Origin: Mycobacterium senriense
GTDB taxonomy: Bacteria > Actinomycetota > Actinomycetes > Mycobacteriales > Mycobacteriaceae
Assembly (NCBI RefSeq): GCF_019668465.1
Contig: NZ_AP024828.1
Span: forward strand, 5,394,001-5,458,000
Length of the DNA stretch: 64,000 nt
Direction: 5' to 3'
Below, one piece after another: positions 46,092 through 54,136 of this stretch. Both the position numbers and the translations under genes were made by a program. The first letter of the stretch is position 1. Each line of letters begins with the position of its first letter. The notes under the pieces are model-generated. The model saw only the letters and a list, made by a program, of their open reading frames with translations. It had not been told where the DNA came from and did no database searches.

Positions 46092-47059
46092 TTGGCTCCT
46101 CCTTTTGCGATTCCTGCCGCGCCGCCGGGAGCGAGCTGCTGCTCGCCACGGACCTCGACCACTCCGTCGACCAATCGGGCCTCGTAGCACGGCAGCGGCG
46201 CTGCTGCCGGGCCACGCAAGACGTCGCCGGACTCGGCGGCGAACCATGAGCCGTGCCAGGGGCATACCAGCCGGCCGCGGTCCATCCAGCCGTCGGACAT
46301 CGGCGCGGCCAGGTGCGGGCAGAATTCTCCATACGCGGCGACCTCACCGGGCTTGGTCTGGCAGACCACCAGGCCCACGCCGTCGACCTCGACCCGTACC
46401 GGCTTGCCGTTCAACGAACTTGCGGGCAGCACCGGCGTCCAGGTGGAGGTGCGCAGCCGCGGCCCGGACTGGTCGATGCCGATCCCGGACTCGAAGACCA
46501 GCGCCCCACCGAGGTAACTGCCGGCGACCGTGATGCCGTAGCCGAGAGCGGTGAGAACGATGCCGCGGCCGTGGCGCCCCTTGCGCCGGTCCCACCAGGA
46601 CTGCATGTACAACGCGGTCGCGGCCACGTTCACCAGGCCGTGCACCGCGCCGATGCGGCGGTCCTCCTCGTGGGTGTGCTGCCAATCGGTGACACCGGTG
46701 ACCGCCGAGCCGAGGCTCGCCAGGATGCCCACCCCGAGCGCGCGTGAGGCGAATCGCGAGGCGTCGACGACCTCGGATCTGGGCTGACCCGGCAGCAGGC
46801 TGAGCGCGTCGAGCGCCACCGTCGTCCCGAGCGCGCCACTCGTGAGCGACGCCAGCGGCGGGTGCACCGGATGACCGAGCCAGACGCCGTTGAGCGCGTT
46901 GGCGACGGTGTTGCGGGCGCCGCCGAGCCCGTTGTAGGCGAAGCTGAGCAGGTGTTCGAACCGATAACTCGGTCGATCAATCCACTCCTGGCGCCCGATA
47001 GCGGCCAGAACCTTCGATCCGACCTGCTGCAATCGACCCCCCCGTGGCCGACCCACCAT
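46088..47059 (-). CDS. Membrane protein with DUF2231 and C-terminal Rieske [2Fe-2S] domain
   Basis: 323 residues. About residues 60-180 form a DUF2231 membrane unit of four helices (LGHPVHPPLASLTSGALGTTVALDAL, GVGILASLGSAVTGVTDW, AVHGLVNVAATALYMQSWW). Residues 205-310 are a Rieske domain with both cluster motifs, CPHLAAP and CPWHGSWF (C-x-H and C-x2-H). Thus a membrane-bound one-electron carrier. Its stop overlaps the hemerythrin start by 4 bases. Electron donor and acceptor are unknown. Confidence 0.88.
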   Translation of the reverse strand: MVGRPRGGRLQQVGSKVLAAIGRQEWIDRPSYRFEHLLSFAYNGLGGARNTVANALNGVWLGHPVHPPLASLTSGALGTTVALDALSLLPGQPRSEVVDASRFASRALGVGILASLGSAVTGVTDWQHTHEEDRRIGAVHGLVNVAATALYMQSWWDRRKGRHGRGIVLTALGYGITVAGSYLGGALVFESGIGIDQSGPRLRTSTWTPVLPASSLNGKPVRVEVDGVGLVVCQTKPGEVAAYGEFCPHLAAPMSDGWMDRGRLVCPWHGSWFAAESGDVLRGPAAAPLPCYEARLVDGVVEVRGEQQLAPGGAAGIAKGGAN

Positions 47060-47290
47060 GGCACCAGTCCTTCCTCAGATTCAGACAAAACAGCGGCTAA
47101 TCGCCGCAATACCGAACGATTACCCCTTGTTTACTTCGCGCTCACGTACGCGATGTGGCTGTTGTGACCCACCGTAGTGGTGAGCCTGTGCCTTTCAATT
47201 GCGTGCAACCTGTGAATTAGCACCAAGCATTCTTGTAGGAACCTGGCGAGTGCGGCTGCCAGGTGATTGACCGGTGCCCAAGACTGCGAG

Positions 47291-47314
47291 ATTCTACTAA
47301 GCGGAGAGTAGTTC
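47291..47314 (+). promoter_or_regulatory. Inverted repeat in the leader of the dioxygenase operon
   Basis: TTCTACT and AGTAGTTCT flank GCGGAG; the perfect part CTACT/AGTAG (47294-47298, 47307-47311) has a near-palindromic outer extension. It lies 29 bases before ATG 47343, in the 283-base gap between the divergent Rieske membrane gene and the dioxygenase. A site for the IclR protein encoded at the end of this cluster is possible. Nothing else is recognised in the gap. Confidence 0.3.
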
Positions 47315-47342
47315 TGTAAGACAGAGAAATCGCAGAGGGACC

Positions 47343-48689
47343 ATGGCAGACCAGCGCGGCGAATTGGCCGAGGTCTTCGAGAATGTGCGCCGGGGAATGA
47401 TCCCCGCACACATCTACAACGACGCCGAACTGTTCGCGCTGGAGAAGCAGCGGCTGTTCAGCCGGGCGTGGACGTTCGTGGGACACGAGTCCGAGATCGG
47501 CCAGGACGGCGACTACGTGGTGCGCCGCGTGCTCGACGACTCGTTCATCATCACCCGCGATTCGCAGGGCACCGTGCGGGCCTTGTTCAATATGTGCCTG
47601 CATCGCGGAATGCAGGTCTGCCGCGCGGAGATGGGCAACGCCTCCAACTTCCGCTGCCCCTATCACGGCTGGACCTACCGCAACGACGGCCGGCTCACCG
47701 GATTGCCGTTCCACCGGGAGGCCTACGGCGGCGACGAAGGGTTCGCCAAGGGCCAAACCCTTTTGCCCGCACCGAATTTCGCGAGCTACAACGGCCTGCT
47801 GTTCATCAGCCTGGATCCGAAAGCCGAACCGCTGGAAGAGTTTCTGGGCGACTTCAAGTTCTATCTGGACTACTACACCAAACAGAGCTCCGGCGGTGTC
47901 CAGGTGCGCGGGCCGCAGCGCTGGCGGATCAAGGCGAACTGGAAGATCGGCGCGGAGAACTTCGCCGGCGACATGTACCACACCCCGCACACCCATGCGT
48001 CGATCGTCGACATCGGGCTGTTCCGCGAGCCGAAAGCCCAGAAGCGCAAGGACGGTGCCACCTATTGGGCGCACCGCGGCGGTGGGACCACCTACAAACT
48101 TCCGCCGGGCGGCTTCGAGGAGCGGATGCGCTACGTCGGCTACCCCGACGACATGATCGGCCGGATCAAAGACGTGTGGACGCCCCAACAGCAACGGGTG
48201 GTCGGCGAGGACGGGTTCATGATCTCGGCCGCGACGTGCTTTCCGAACCTCAGCTTCGTGCACAACTGGCCCAAGGTGCACGACCGCGAGGACCAGGTGC
48301 TGCCGTTCATCTCGATCCGGTTATGGCAGCCGATCAGCGAGAACGAGACCGAGGTCTGCTCGTGGTTCGCGGTGGACTCCGCCGCTCCCGCACAGTACAA
48401 ACAAGACTCGTACAAGGCCTATTTGATGTGCTTCGGGTCCAGCGGCATGTTCGAACAAGACGATGTGGAGAACTGGGTGTCACTGACCACCACCGCCGGC
48501 GGTTCCATGGCGCGACGGCTGCTGCTGAACAGCCGGATGGGCCTGCTCCCCGACGACCGTCCCGTCATTGAGGCGTTGTCCCCCAGCGCTTTCCACGGCC
48601 CCGGACGCGCGCAGGTCGGCTACAACGAGCACAACCAGCGAGCCCTGCTGAACATGTGGGCCGACTACCTGCAAGGGGTGCCCGCATGA
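47343..48689 (+). CDS. Ring-hydroxylating dioxygenase, alpha (catalytic) subunit
   Basis: 448 residues. N-terminal Rieske domain CLHRGMQVC ... CPYHGWTY; C-terminal mononuclear iron site ENFAGDMYHTPHTHAS with the two His, and the bridging Asp in EQDDVENW. Belongs to the biphenyl/phenylpropionate/phthalate type with separate alpha and beta subunits. It would add O2 across an aromatic ring to give a cis-dihydrodiol. The next genes (beta, dihydrodiol dehydrogenase, class II aldolase) copy the order of Gram-positive phthalate 3,4-dioxygenase clusters, but the substrate is not fixed by sequence. No ferredoxin or reductase gene lies in the operon. Ribosome site AGAGGGACC. Confidence 0.93.
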   Translation: MADQRGELAEVFENVRRGMIPAHIYNDAELFALEKQRLFSRAWTFVGHESEIGQDGDYVVRRVLDDSFIITRDSQGTVRALFNMCLHRGMQVCRAEMGNASNFRCPYHGWTYRNDGRLTGLPFHREAYGGDEGFAKGQTLLPAPNFASYNGLLFISLDPKAEPLEEFLGDFKFYLDYYTKQSSGGVQVRGPQRWRIKANWKIGAENFAGDMYHTPHTHASIVDIGLFREPKAQKRKDGATYWAHRGGGTTYKLPPGGFEERMRYVGYPDDMIGRIKDVWTPQQQRVVGEDGFMISAATCFPNLSFVHNWPKVHDREDQVLPFISIRLWQPISENETEVCSWFAVDSAAPAQYKQDSYKAYLMCFGSSGMFEQDDVENWVSLTTTAGGSMARRLLLNSRMGLLPDDRPVIEALSPSAFHGPGRAQVGYNEHNQRALLNMWADYLQGVPA

Positions 48690-49225
48690 GGAAGGCGTTG
48701 GCGTTCAACGATATTCGCCACCTGGAGGCGCATCAATTCCTGGTGGACGAGGCCTACCTGCTCGACGCCCAGCAGTATGAGGCGTGGTTGGACACGCTGA
48801 CCGACGACGTGCGCTACACCATGCCGGTGCGCGTCACGACCGCGCGCGGCGCCGGGTTCGACACGTCGCCGGAAAGGGGGCCCGGCATGGACCATTTCAG
48901 CGAGGACAAATACTCGTTGAGCCAGCGGGTCGCGCGGATGGGCACCGAGCACGTGTGGGCCGAGGACCCGCCGTCACGGCTGCGGCATTTCATCACCAAC
49001 GTGCGCACCTTTGCCAGCGACGACCCAGAAGATACAGCCCGCCTGGTGGTCGAATCGGCCGAACTGCTGTTCCGCAGCAGGGGCGATGTCAACGACAGCG
49101 CCCTGATGTCGTGCGGGCGCCAGGATGTGTTGCGCCGCTGCGATGATCGCTGGAAGCTGGCCCGCCGCATGATCATCGCCGACGAGTCGGTGCTACGCAT
49201 GCAGAATCTGGCGGTGTTCCTGTGA
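48686..49225 (+). CDS. Ring-hydroxylating dioxygenase, beta subunit
   Basis: 179 residues from ATG 48686, overlapping the alpha stop by 4 bases. NTF2-like fold of structural beta subunits: LEAHQFLVDEAYLLDAQQYEAWLDTLTDDVRYTMPVRVT, DHFSEDKYSLSQRVARM, PSRLRHFITNVRT and CDDRWKLARRMIIADESVL. It forms the alpha3-beta3 oxygenase with the protein before it. Confidence 0.94.
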   Translation: MRKALAFNDIRHLEAHQFLVDEAYLLDAQQYEAWLDTLTDDVRYTMPVRVTTARGAGFDTSPERGPGMDHFSEDKYSLSQRVARMGTEHVWAEDPPSRLRHFITNVRTFASDDPEDTARLVVESAELLFRSRGDVNDSALMSCGRQDVLRRCDDRWKLARRMIIADESVLRMQNLAVFL

Positions 49226-49488
49226 ACGACGAACTACGGCGGCTGCTCGACGGCTCGGTCGGCGAAGCGATCAGCGTCGCAAACGAATTCACCGAGGTGG
49301 TGGTGCGCCGGGTCGACACCCGCAACGGATCGCGTCTGCTGATCAGCGCGCCCAGATCCGGACAGTGGATCACCCTGGATGCGCTCGAGGTCGAGGCATT
49401 GACCTGGCAGAACCCCCGTACGCTGGCCGCCATGGTCGGCAATTCCCACGCCCCACTGCTGCCCGACGAGAGCGAAGCTCAGCCGTGA
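49222..49488 (+). CDS. Small dioxygenase-operon protein of unknown function
   Basis: 88 residues from GTG 49222, overlapping the beta stop and itself overlapping the next GTG by 4 bases, so its place in the operon is firm. Sequence: MNDELRRLLDGSVGEAISVA, NEFTEVVVRRVDTRNGSRLL, ISAPRSGQWITLDALEVEAL. Short beta-rich protein without cysteines or signal. Similar small ORFs beside actinobacterial dioxygenases are sometimes labelled dihydrodiol dehydrogenase, but it is too small for that and has no nucleotide-binding motif. Confidence 0.85.
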   Translation: MNDELRRLLDGSVGEAISVANEFTEVVVRRVDTRNGSRLLISAPRSGQWITLDALEVEALTWQNPRTLAAMVGNSHAPLLPDESEAQP

Positions 49489-50276
49489 CCGGCTGGCTGG
49501 AGGGCAGGCGCGCCCTCATCGTGGGCGCCGGTTCGGGAATCGGCCGCGCCGTGGTGGCGGCATTCGGCGCCGAGGGTGCGAATGTCGCTGTACTGGAACG
49601 TGATCCGTACAAGTGCGATGCGTTGCGCCAGCAGTTGCCGCAGGTGCCGGTGATCGAGGGTGACGCCACCACCCGCGAGGCCAACGACCGCGCCGTCGCC
49701 GCGGCGGTGGACGCCTTCGGCGGGCTGGACATCCTGGTCAACTGTGTCGGGGTGTTCGACTTCTACCGGGGGGTGGGCGACATCGAGGCCGACGCGCTGC
49801 CCGATGCGTTCGACGAGATGTTTCGCACCAACGTGCTGAGCCATCTGCAGTCGGCGAAGGCCGCGATCCCGGCGCTGCGACGCGCGCGGGGCTCCTCGAT
49901 CGTGCTGACCGAGTCCGCGTCGTCGTTCTATCCCGGGCGCGGTGGCGTGCTCTACGTGTCGTCGAAATTTGCGGTGCGGGGTCTGGTCTCGGCGTTGGCG
50001 CACGAACTGGCGCCGGACATCCGGGTCAACGGCGTGGCGCCCGGCGGCACGCTTAACACCGACCTGCGCGGCCTGTCCAGCCTGGGGCTCGACCAGACCC
50101 GCCTGGACGACAGCCCGGACCGCGCCCGAGACGTCGCCGCGCGCACGCCCCTGCACGTCGCGCTCACCGGTGAGGACCACGCGTGGAGTTACGTGTTCCT
50201 GGCGTCCGAGCGGTCCCGCGGGATCACCGGCGAAACCGTCCGGCCCGACGGCGGATTCGGGGTGGGCGCTTCGTGA
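49485..50276 (+). CDS. cis-Dihydrodiol dehydrogenase (SDR family)
   Basis: 263 residues from GTG 49485. NAD(P)-binding GAGSGIGRAVVAAFGAEG, Asn-Cys-Val NCVGVFDF, catalytic Ser-Tyr-Lys in LTESASSFYPGRGGVLYVSSKFA; PDGGFGVG at the end. As with BphB/HcaB-type enzymes it would rearomatise the dihydrodiol from the dioxygenase to a catechol. All joints in this operon are 4-base overlaps. Confidence 0.9.
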   Translation: MTGWLEGRRALIVGAGSGIGRAVVAAFGAEGANVAVLERDPYKCDALRQQLPQVPVIEGDATTREANDRAVAAAVDAFGGLDILVNCVGVFDFYRGVGDIEADALPDAFDEMFRTNVLSHLQSAKAAIPALRRARGSSIVLTESASSFYPGRGGVLYVSSKFAVRGLVSALAHELAPDIRVNGVAPGGTLNTDLRGLSSLGLDQTRLDDSPDRARDVAARTPLHVALTGEDHAWSYVFLASERSRGITGETVRPDGGFGVGAS

Positions 50277-51004
50277 TGGCGGATCTGGATCAGCAGCGCG
50301 CCCTGGTGGCCCAGGGTTGCCGCATCGCGGCGGCGCGCGGTCTGGTCGACGGCATCCTCGGCCACCTGAGCCTGCGGGTCGACGACGAGCGCCTGCTGGT
50401 GCGCTGCCGAAGCGAGGCCGACACCGGCGTGGCGTTCACCCGGGCCGACGACATCCGGCTGATCAGATTCGACGGCACCGCCGGTGCGCCGGGCGAACTC
50501 GACGGGTACCGCGTTCCCAACGAGCTGCCGATCCACGTCGAGACCATGCTGGCCGAGCCGAGGCACGTCGCCGTCGCGCACCTGCATCCCCCGGACGTGG
50601 TCGCCGCCGATCTGGCGGGCATCACGATCCGGCCGATCTACGGCGCCCACGACATTCCCGGCGCCTGGCTGGCGCGCGGCGGTGTGCCGGTCTACGAACG
50701 CGCCGTGCTGATCCGGAATTCGCGGCTGGGCAAGGAAATGGTGGCGGCGATGCGCGGCCGGCCGGTGGTGATCTGCCGCGGCCACGGAATCACCAGCGCC
50801 GCCGCCACCGTGCCGCAGGCGGTGCTGCAGGCGATCAGCCTCGACACGCTGGCCCGGATGTCGTTGCGGGTGCGCGCGGCCGGCGGCACCCTGCGTGACA
50901 TCGACGACGCGGACTGGGCGGACCTACCGGACCTGGGGCCCGCGTTCACCGCCGAGGCGGCGTGGCGCCACGAGGTGGCACGGCTTGCAGATCAGCCGAG
51001 CTGA
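50276..51004 (+). CDS. Class II aldolase/adducin-family decarboxylase or aldolase
   Basis: 242 residues from ATG 50276 (GTG 50273 also possible). Zinc site of the fold: NELPIHVETMLAE, VAVAHLHPPDVVAADL and CRGHGITSAAATV. In Gram-positive phthalate pathways the 3,4-dihydroxyphthalate decarboxylase (PhtC type) belongs to this family and follows the dihydrodiol dehydrogenase, giving protocatechuate. That role would link this operon to the pca genes 2 kb upstream. Other class II aldolases act on sugar phosphates, which is unlikely here. The stop overlaps the convergent iclR-type gene by 13 bases. Confidence 0.85.
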   Translation: MADLDQQRALVAQGCRIAAARGLVDGILGHLSLRVDDERLLVRCRSEADTGVAFTRADDIRLIRFDGTAGAPGELDGYRVPNELPIHVETMLAEPRHVAVAHLHPPDVVAADLAGITIRPIYGAHDIPGAWLARGGVPVYERAVLIRNSRLGKEMVAAMRGRPVVICRGHGITSAAATVPQAVLQAISLDTLARMSLRVRAAGGTLRDIDDADWADLPDLGPAFTAEAAWRHEVARLADQPS

Positions 51005-51807
51005 TCGCCAATCTCCTTGGCGGCGGCCACAAGTGCGGCGGCCACCGCGGGATAGCGGGAGGCCGTCAGCCGGTTTTGCGGCGCGGCGGCGTTGAGCGCG
51101 AGCCGCAGCCCGGGCGCGCGGGTCGGGATCGGTACCGCCACCGACGCGACGCCCTCCTCACTCTCTTCGGAGTTGGTGGCGTAGCCGCGCTCGCGGATGC
51201 CGGCGAGCTCGGCTTCCAACTCGGTACGGCTGCCGATCGAATGCGAGGTGATGCGCTTCAGCTGCTCACGCGGCAGCAGCGCGCGCAGTTCCGGTTGCGG
51301 CAACTGGGCCAGCATGACCTTGCCCGTCGAGGTGCAGTGCGCCGGCATGGCACGGCCCAGCCGCGACGCCACCCGCACCGCCGCCGGCCCCTCCACGGCG
51401 GCGACGAAGCGCACGCTGGCGCCGTCGAGCATTCCGACGTGCACCGTTTCGCGCAGTTGTTCGCTGAGGCTGCGCATAACCGGCGCGGCGGATCGCGCGA
51501 TGTCGATGCGGCCGAAGATGGCGAACGCCACCCCGGTCAACGAGGGACCGGGCAGATAGGCCTTGGACACCGGGTCCTGGCGGACGAATCCGCGGTAGGC
51601 CAGCATCGCCAGAAGGCGATGCGCGGTCGATGACGCCACGCCCAGATAGCGGGTCGCCTCGCTCAACCGGATCTGGGGCTGTTCACCCAGCAGCAGCAAC
51701 AGCTTGAGCGCGTTGTCTACCGACTCGATCGGATACTGCGGCGCAAGCGATTCGGCGACGGGCGACGCCGCGGCATCCCCGGCGCCCGGCTCACGCTTGT
51801 GTGGCAT
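50992..51807 (-). CDS. IclR-family transcriptional regulator
   Basis: 271 residues. N-terminal winged helix IESVDNALKLLLLLGEQPQIRLSEATRYLGVASSTAHRLLAMLAYRGFV; effector domain with LRETVHVGMLDGASVRFVA, HCTSTGKVMLAQLP and GYATNSEESEEGVASVAVPI. IclR proteins commonly control aromatic catabolism by sensing a pathway compound, so it is the likely regulator of the 47343-51004 operon, perhaps also of pcaHGB. Confidence 0.92.
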   Translation of the reverse strand: MPHKREPGAGDAAASPVAESLAPQYPIESVDNALKLLLLLGEQPQIRLSEATRYLGVASSTAHRLLAMLAYRGFVRQDPVSKAYLPGPSLTGVAFAIFGRIDIARSAAPVMRSLSEQLRETVHVGMLDGASVRFVAAVEGPAAVRVASRLGRAMPAHCTSTGKVMLAQLPQPELRALLPREQLKRITSHSIGSRTELEAELAGIRERGYATNSEESEEGVASVAVPIPTRAPGLRLALNAAAPQNRLTASRYPAVAAALVAAAKEIGDQLG

Positions 51808-51857
51808 GGATCCACGGTAACCAGTTATGGGCGCGGCTTCGTATTATTCTCGGCATC

Positions 51858-52667
51858 GTGAGCGGGGCTACTCACGCTGGATACCGCCGTTACGTCGCCA
51901 TCGGTGACAGTCAGACCGAGGGCCTGTGGGATGGCGACGACGCCATCGGCCTGCTCGGATTCGCCGACCGGCTCGCGGTGCTGGTCGATTCGCTGTATCC
52001 CGGGCTGCAATACGCCAACCTCGCGATCCGCGGAAAACGGATCGGCCACGTGCTCACCGAGCAGGTTCCGCAGGCGCTGGCCATGCGGCCCGACCTGATC
52101 ACCGTCTGCGCCGGGATGAACGACGTCATCCAGCCCGGCCGGTCCTTTACGCCCGCCCTGACCGACCTCGAGCACATCTACGCCGCGCTGGCCGATTGCG
52201 GCGCGACGGTGGTGACGACGACCTTCCCGAACGTCGCCCAGTTCCTGCCGCTGGGCCGGCTGGTGGCGGGGCGGCTCGCCCGGATCAACGGGGCCATCAG
52301 CGCGGCGGCCCACCGCTACGGATTCCGGCTCGTCGACCTGTACAACGCGCCGTCGATGCGCGAGTTGGACACCTGGGCCATCGATCGGGTGCATGCGTCC
52401 ACCAAGGGCCACATGCTGTTTGCCGCCGCGGCGGCCGAGGCGCTCAATTTGCCTGACAGCAACCATGATTGGGCGCTCGGCGGCCTCAACCCCACGCAGC
52501 GTTCCCTCGCGGCGGGCACATTCGAGCAGTTGCGCTGGGCGCAGGAGAGCTTCTTTCCATGGATCTGGCGGCGGCTGCGCGGCCTGTCGTCGTACGACGG
52601 GCGCGAACCCAAACGCCCGCGGCTGGTGGGGCTGGATACCCCGAGCGAATTCAAGCGGACACCTTAG
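51858..52667 (+). CDS. SGNH/GDSL hydrolase
   Basis: 269 residues from GTG 51858. Block I AIGDSQTEGLWDG (nucleophile Ser in GDS), oxyanion Gly and Asn in NLAIRGK and AGMNDVIQ, catalytic Asp/His in DRVHASTKGH. No signal peptide, so probably a cytoplasmic esterase or lipase. No clear ribosome site; TATTAT at 51842-51847 about 10 bases before the start allows a leaderless transcript. The C-terminus (WIWRRLRGLSSYDGREPKRP) is a basic tail. Confidence 0.87.
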   Translation: MSGATHAGYRRYVAIGDSQTEGLWDGDDAIGLLGFADRLAVLVDSLYPGLQYANLAIRGKRIGHVLTEQVPQALAMRPDLITVCAGMNDVIQPGRSFTPALTDLEHIYAALADCGATVVTTTFPNVAQFLPLGRLVAGRLARINGAISAAAHRYGFRLVDLYNAPSMRELDTWAIDRVHASTKGHMLFAAAAAEALNLPDSNHDWALGGLNPTQRSLAAGTFEQLRWAQESFFPWIWRRLRGLSSYDGREPKRPRLVGLDTPSEFKRTP

Positions 52668-52703
52668 GGCACGGATCCGCGCCCGGTCAGGCATCCTTGA
52701 CGC

Positions 52704-53369
52704 ATGAATCTGGAGTCCTTGCTGCACTCGATTCCGCCGCTCGCGGTCTACCTGGTGGTCGGCGGTGTGGTCGGGATCGAGAGCCTGGGCATTCCCCTGC
52801 CGGGTGAGATCGTGCTGGTGACGGCGGCGCTGATGTCGTCGCACCATGACCTGGCCGTCAATCCGGTCGGGGTCGGCGTCGCCGCCGTGATCGGCGCGGT
52901 GATCGGCGATTCGATCGGCTACGCGATCGGCCGCCGGTTCGGCATGCCGCTTTTCGACCGGCTCGGCCGGCGATTCCCGAAACATTTCGGTCCGGGCCAC
53001 ATCGCGCTCGCCGAAAAGTTGTTCAACCGCTGGGGTGTTCGCGCCGTCTTCCTGGGCCGCTTCATCGCGCTACTACGAATTTTGGCCGGCCCGCTGGCGG
53101 GGGCGCTGAAGATGCACTACCCGCGGTTCCTGGCGGCCAACGTCTCGGGCGCCATCTGCTGGGCCGGCGGCACGACCGCGCTGGTGTACTTCGCCGGCAT
53201 CGCCGCCGAGCGCTGGCTGGAACGGTTCTCCTGGATCGGCCTGGTGATCGCCGTCGTGGCCGGGCTCACCGCCGCAATCCTGTTGCGGGAACGCACATCC
53301 CGGATGATCGCGGAATTAGAGGCAGAGCATTACCGCAAGGCCGGCGCAGGCGCGTCCGACACCGTGTGA
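52704..53369 (+). CDS. DedA family membrane protein
   Basis: 221 residues, positional match to Rv2637. DedA/VTT fold: IESLGIPLPGEIVLVTAALMS, GDSIGYAIGRRFG, FNRWGVRAVFLGRFIALLRILAGPLAGALKMHYPRFLAANVSGAICWA, with the conserved acidic (E and D) and GRF-x4-R elements. Such proteins flip undecaprenyl phosphate or phospholipids. The last 20 residues are charged and cytoplasmic. Its stop and the tetR stop are on adjacent bases. Confidence 0.93.
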   Translation: MNLESLLHSIPPLAVYLVVGGVVGIESLGIPLPGEIVLVTAALMSSHHDLAVNPVGVGVAAVIGAVIGDSIGYAIGRRFGMPLFDRLGRRFPKHFGPGHIALAEKLFNRWGVRAVFLGRFIALLRILAGPLAGALKMHYPRFLAANVSGAICWAGGTTALVYFAGIAAERWLERFSWIGLVIAVVAGLTAAILLRERTSRMIAELEAEHYRKAGAGASDTV

Positions 53370-53987
53370 CTAGACGGCCTCGCTGGTGTCCGCCACCAAC
53401 GGCGGCCGGTGTTCGTCGATCAAGCCGAGGGCCATCTTGCGGGCGCGCAGCGCGGCGTCCAGGTCCCCGACGGCAGCCAGGATGATCGCGCCCTTCATCA
53501 GAATGTGCCAGGACCAGGCGAAGTCCTCGACGTCGGTCAAGCCGGCCGCAACGGCGCGCCGTCGCACGATGTCGCGGACATGGTCGATGTGGGTGATGCA
53601 GGCCCGACCGGCCGGGTGATCGGGTCCCACCTCGAGCAGCACGTTGATGAACGAGCAACCCTCGTAGCGGTCGCTGAGCCGGAACCAGTCGTGCATCACA
53701 TCGAAGATCGCCAGCAGCTGTTCCTCGGGGGTGTTGCCGCGCACGTACGACTGCTCCTCGATCAAACCGCGGGTCCAGAGCTCCTCGCGGCGCTCCAGTA
53801 CGGCCAGCACCAGGTCGTTCTTGGTCGCGAAATGGCGGTACAGCGTCGCCCTGGCGACGCCGGCCCGTGCGATCACCTCGTCGGTGCCCACAGCACGGAT
53901 ACCACGCCGGCTGAACAGGTCATATGCGGCGGTCAGTACGCGTTCGCGAGGCGACGCGGTGGGTGCTCCGACATCCGGAGTTGTCAT
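53370..53987 (-). CDS. TetR-family transcriptional regulator
   Basis: 205 residues. Helix-turn-helix RERVLTAAYDLFSRRGIRAVGTDEVIARAGVARATLYRHFATKNDLVLAVL; ligand domain with EGCSFINVLLEVGPDHPAGRACITHIDHVRDIVRR and WSWHILMKGAIILAAVGD, a pattern shared with QacR/NemR-like repressors. A clean palindrome (54022-54039) lies 35 bases before its start. It interrupts the dedA-STAS order seen in M. tuberculosis. Confidence 0.9.
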   Translation of the reverse strand: MTTPDVGAPTASPRERVLTAAYDLFSRRGIRAVGTDEVIARAGVARATLYRHFATKNDLVLAVLERREELWTRGLIEEQSYVRGNTPEEQLLAIFDVMHDWFRLSDRYEGCSFINVLLEVGPDHPAGRACITHIDHVRDIVRRRAVAAGLTDVEDFAWSWHILMKGAIILAAVGDLDAALRARKMALGLIDEHRPPLVADTSEAV

Positions 53988-54021
53988 ACAGGACTTAACG
54001 TACTCTTAGGCCCCCGCCGGT

Positions 54022-54039
54022 AGACAGACCGCCCTGTCT
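54022..54039. promoter_or_regulatory. Palindromic operator between tetR-type and STAS genes
   Basis: AGACAG-N6-CTGTCT, perfect in the arms, typical of TetR dimers. A second, weaker palindrome GTCTG-TCTT-CAGAC follows at 54066-54079 and shares the GTCTGTCT core. The two sites lie in the 149-base divergent region and could let the TetR protein control itself and the STAS gene. Confidence 0.6.
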
Positions 54040-54136
54040 CGTTATACAAAAGAGATTCGCGAACAGTCTGTCTTCAGACATTAGGACGGGCATCCATCGG
54101 GGCGCCCCAGGGCGCCTGTCGATCAGGGGGTCCACC

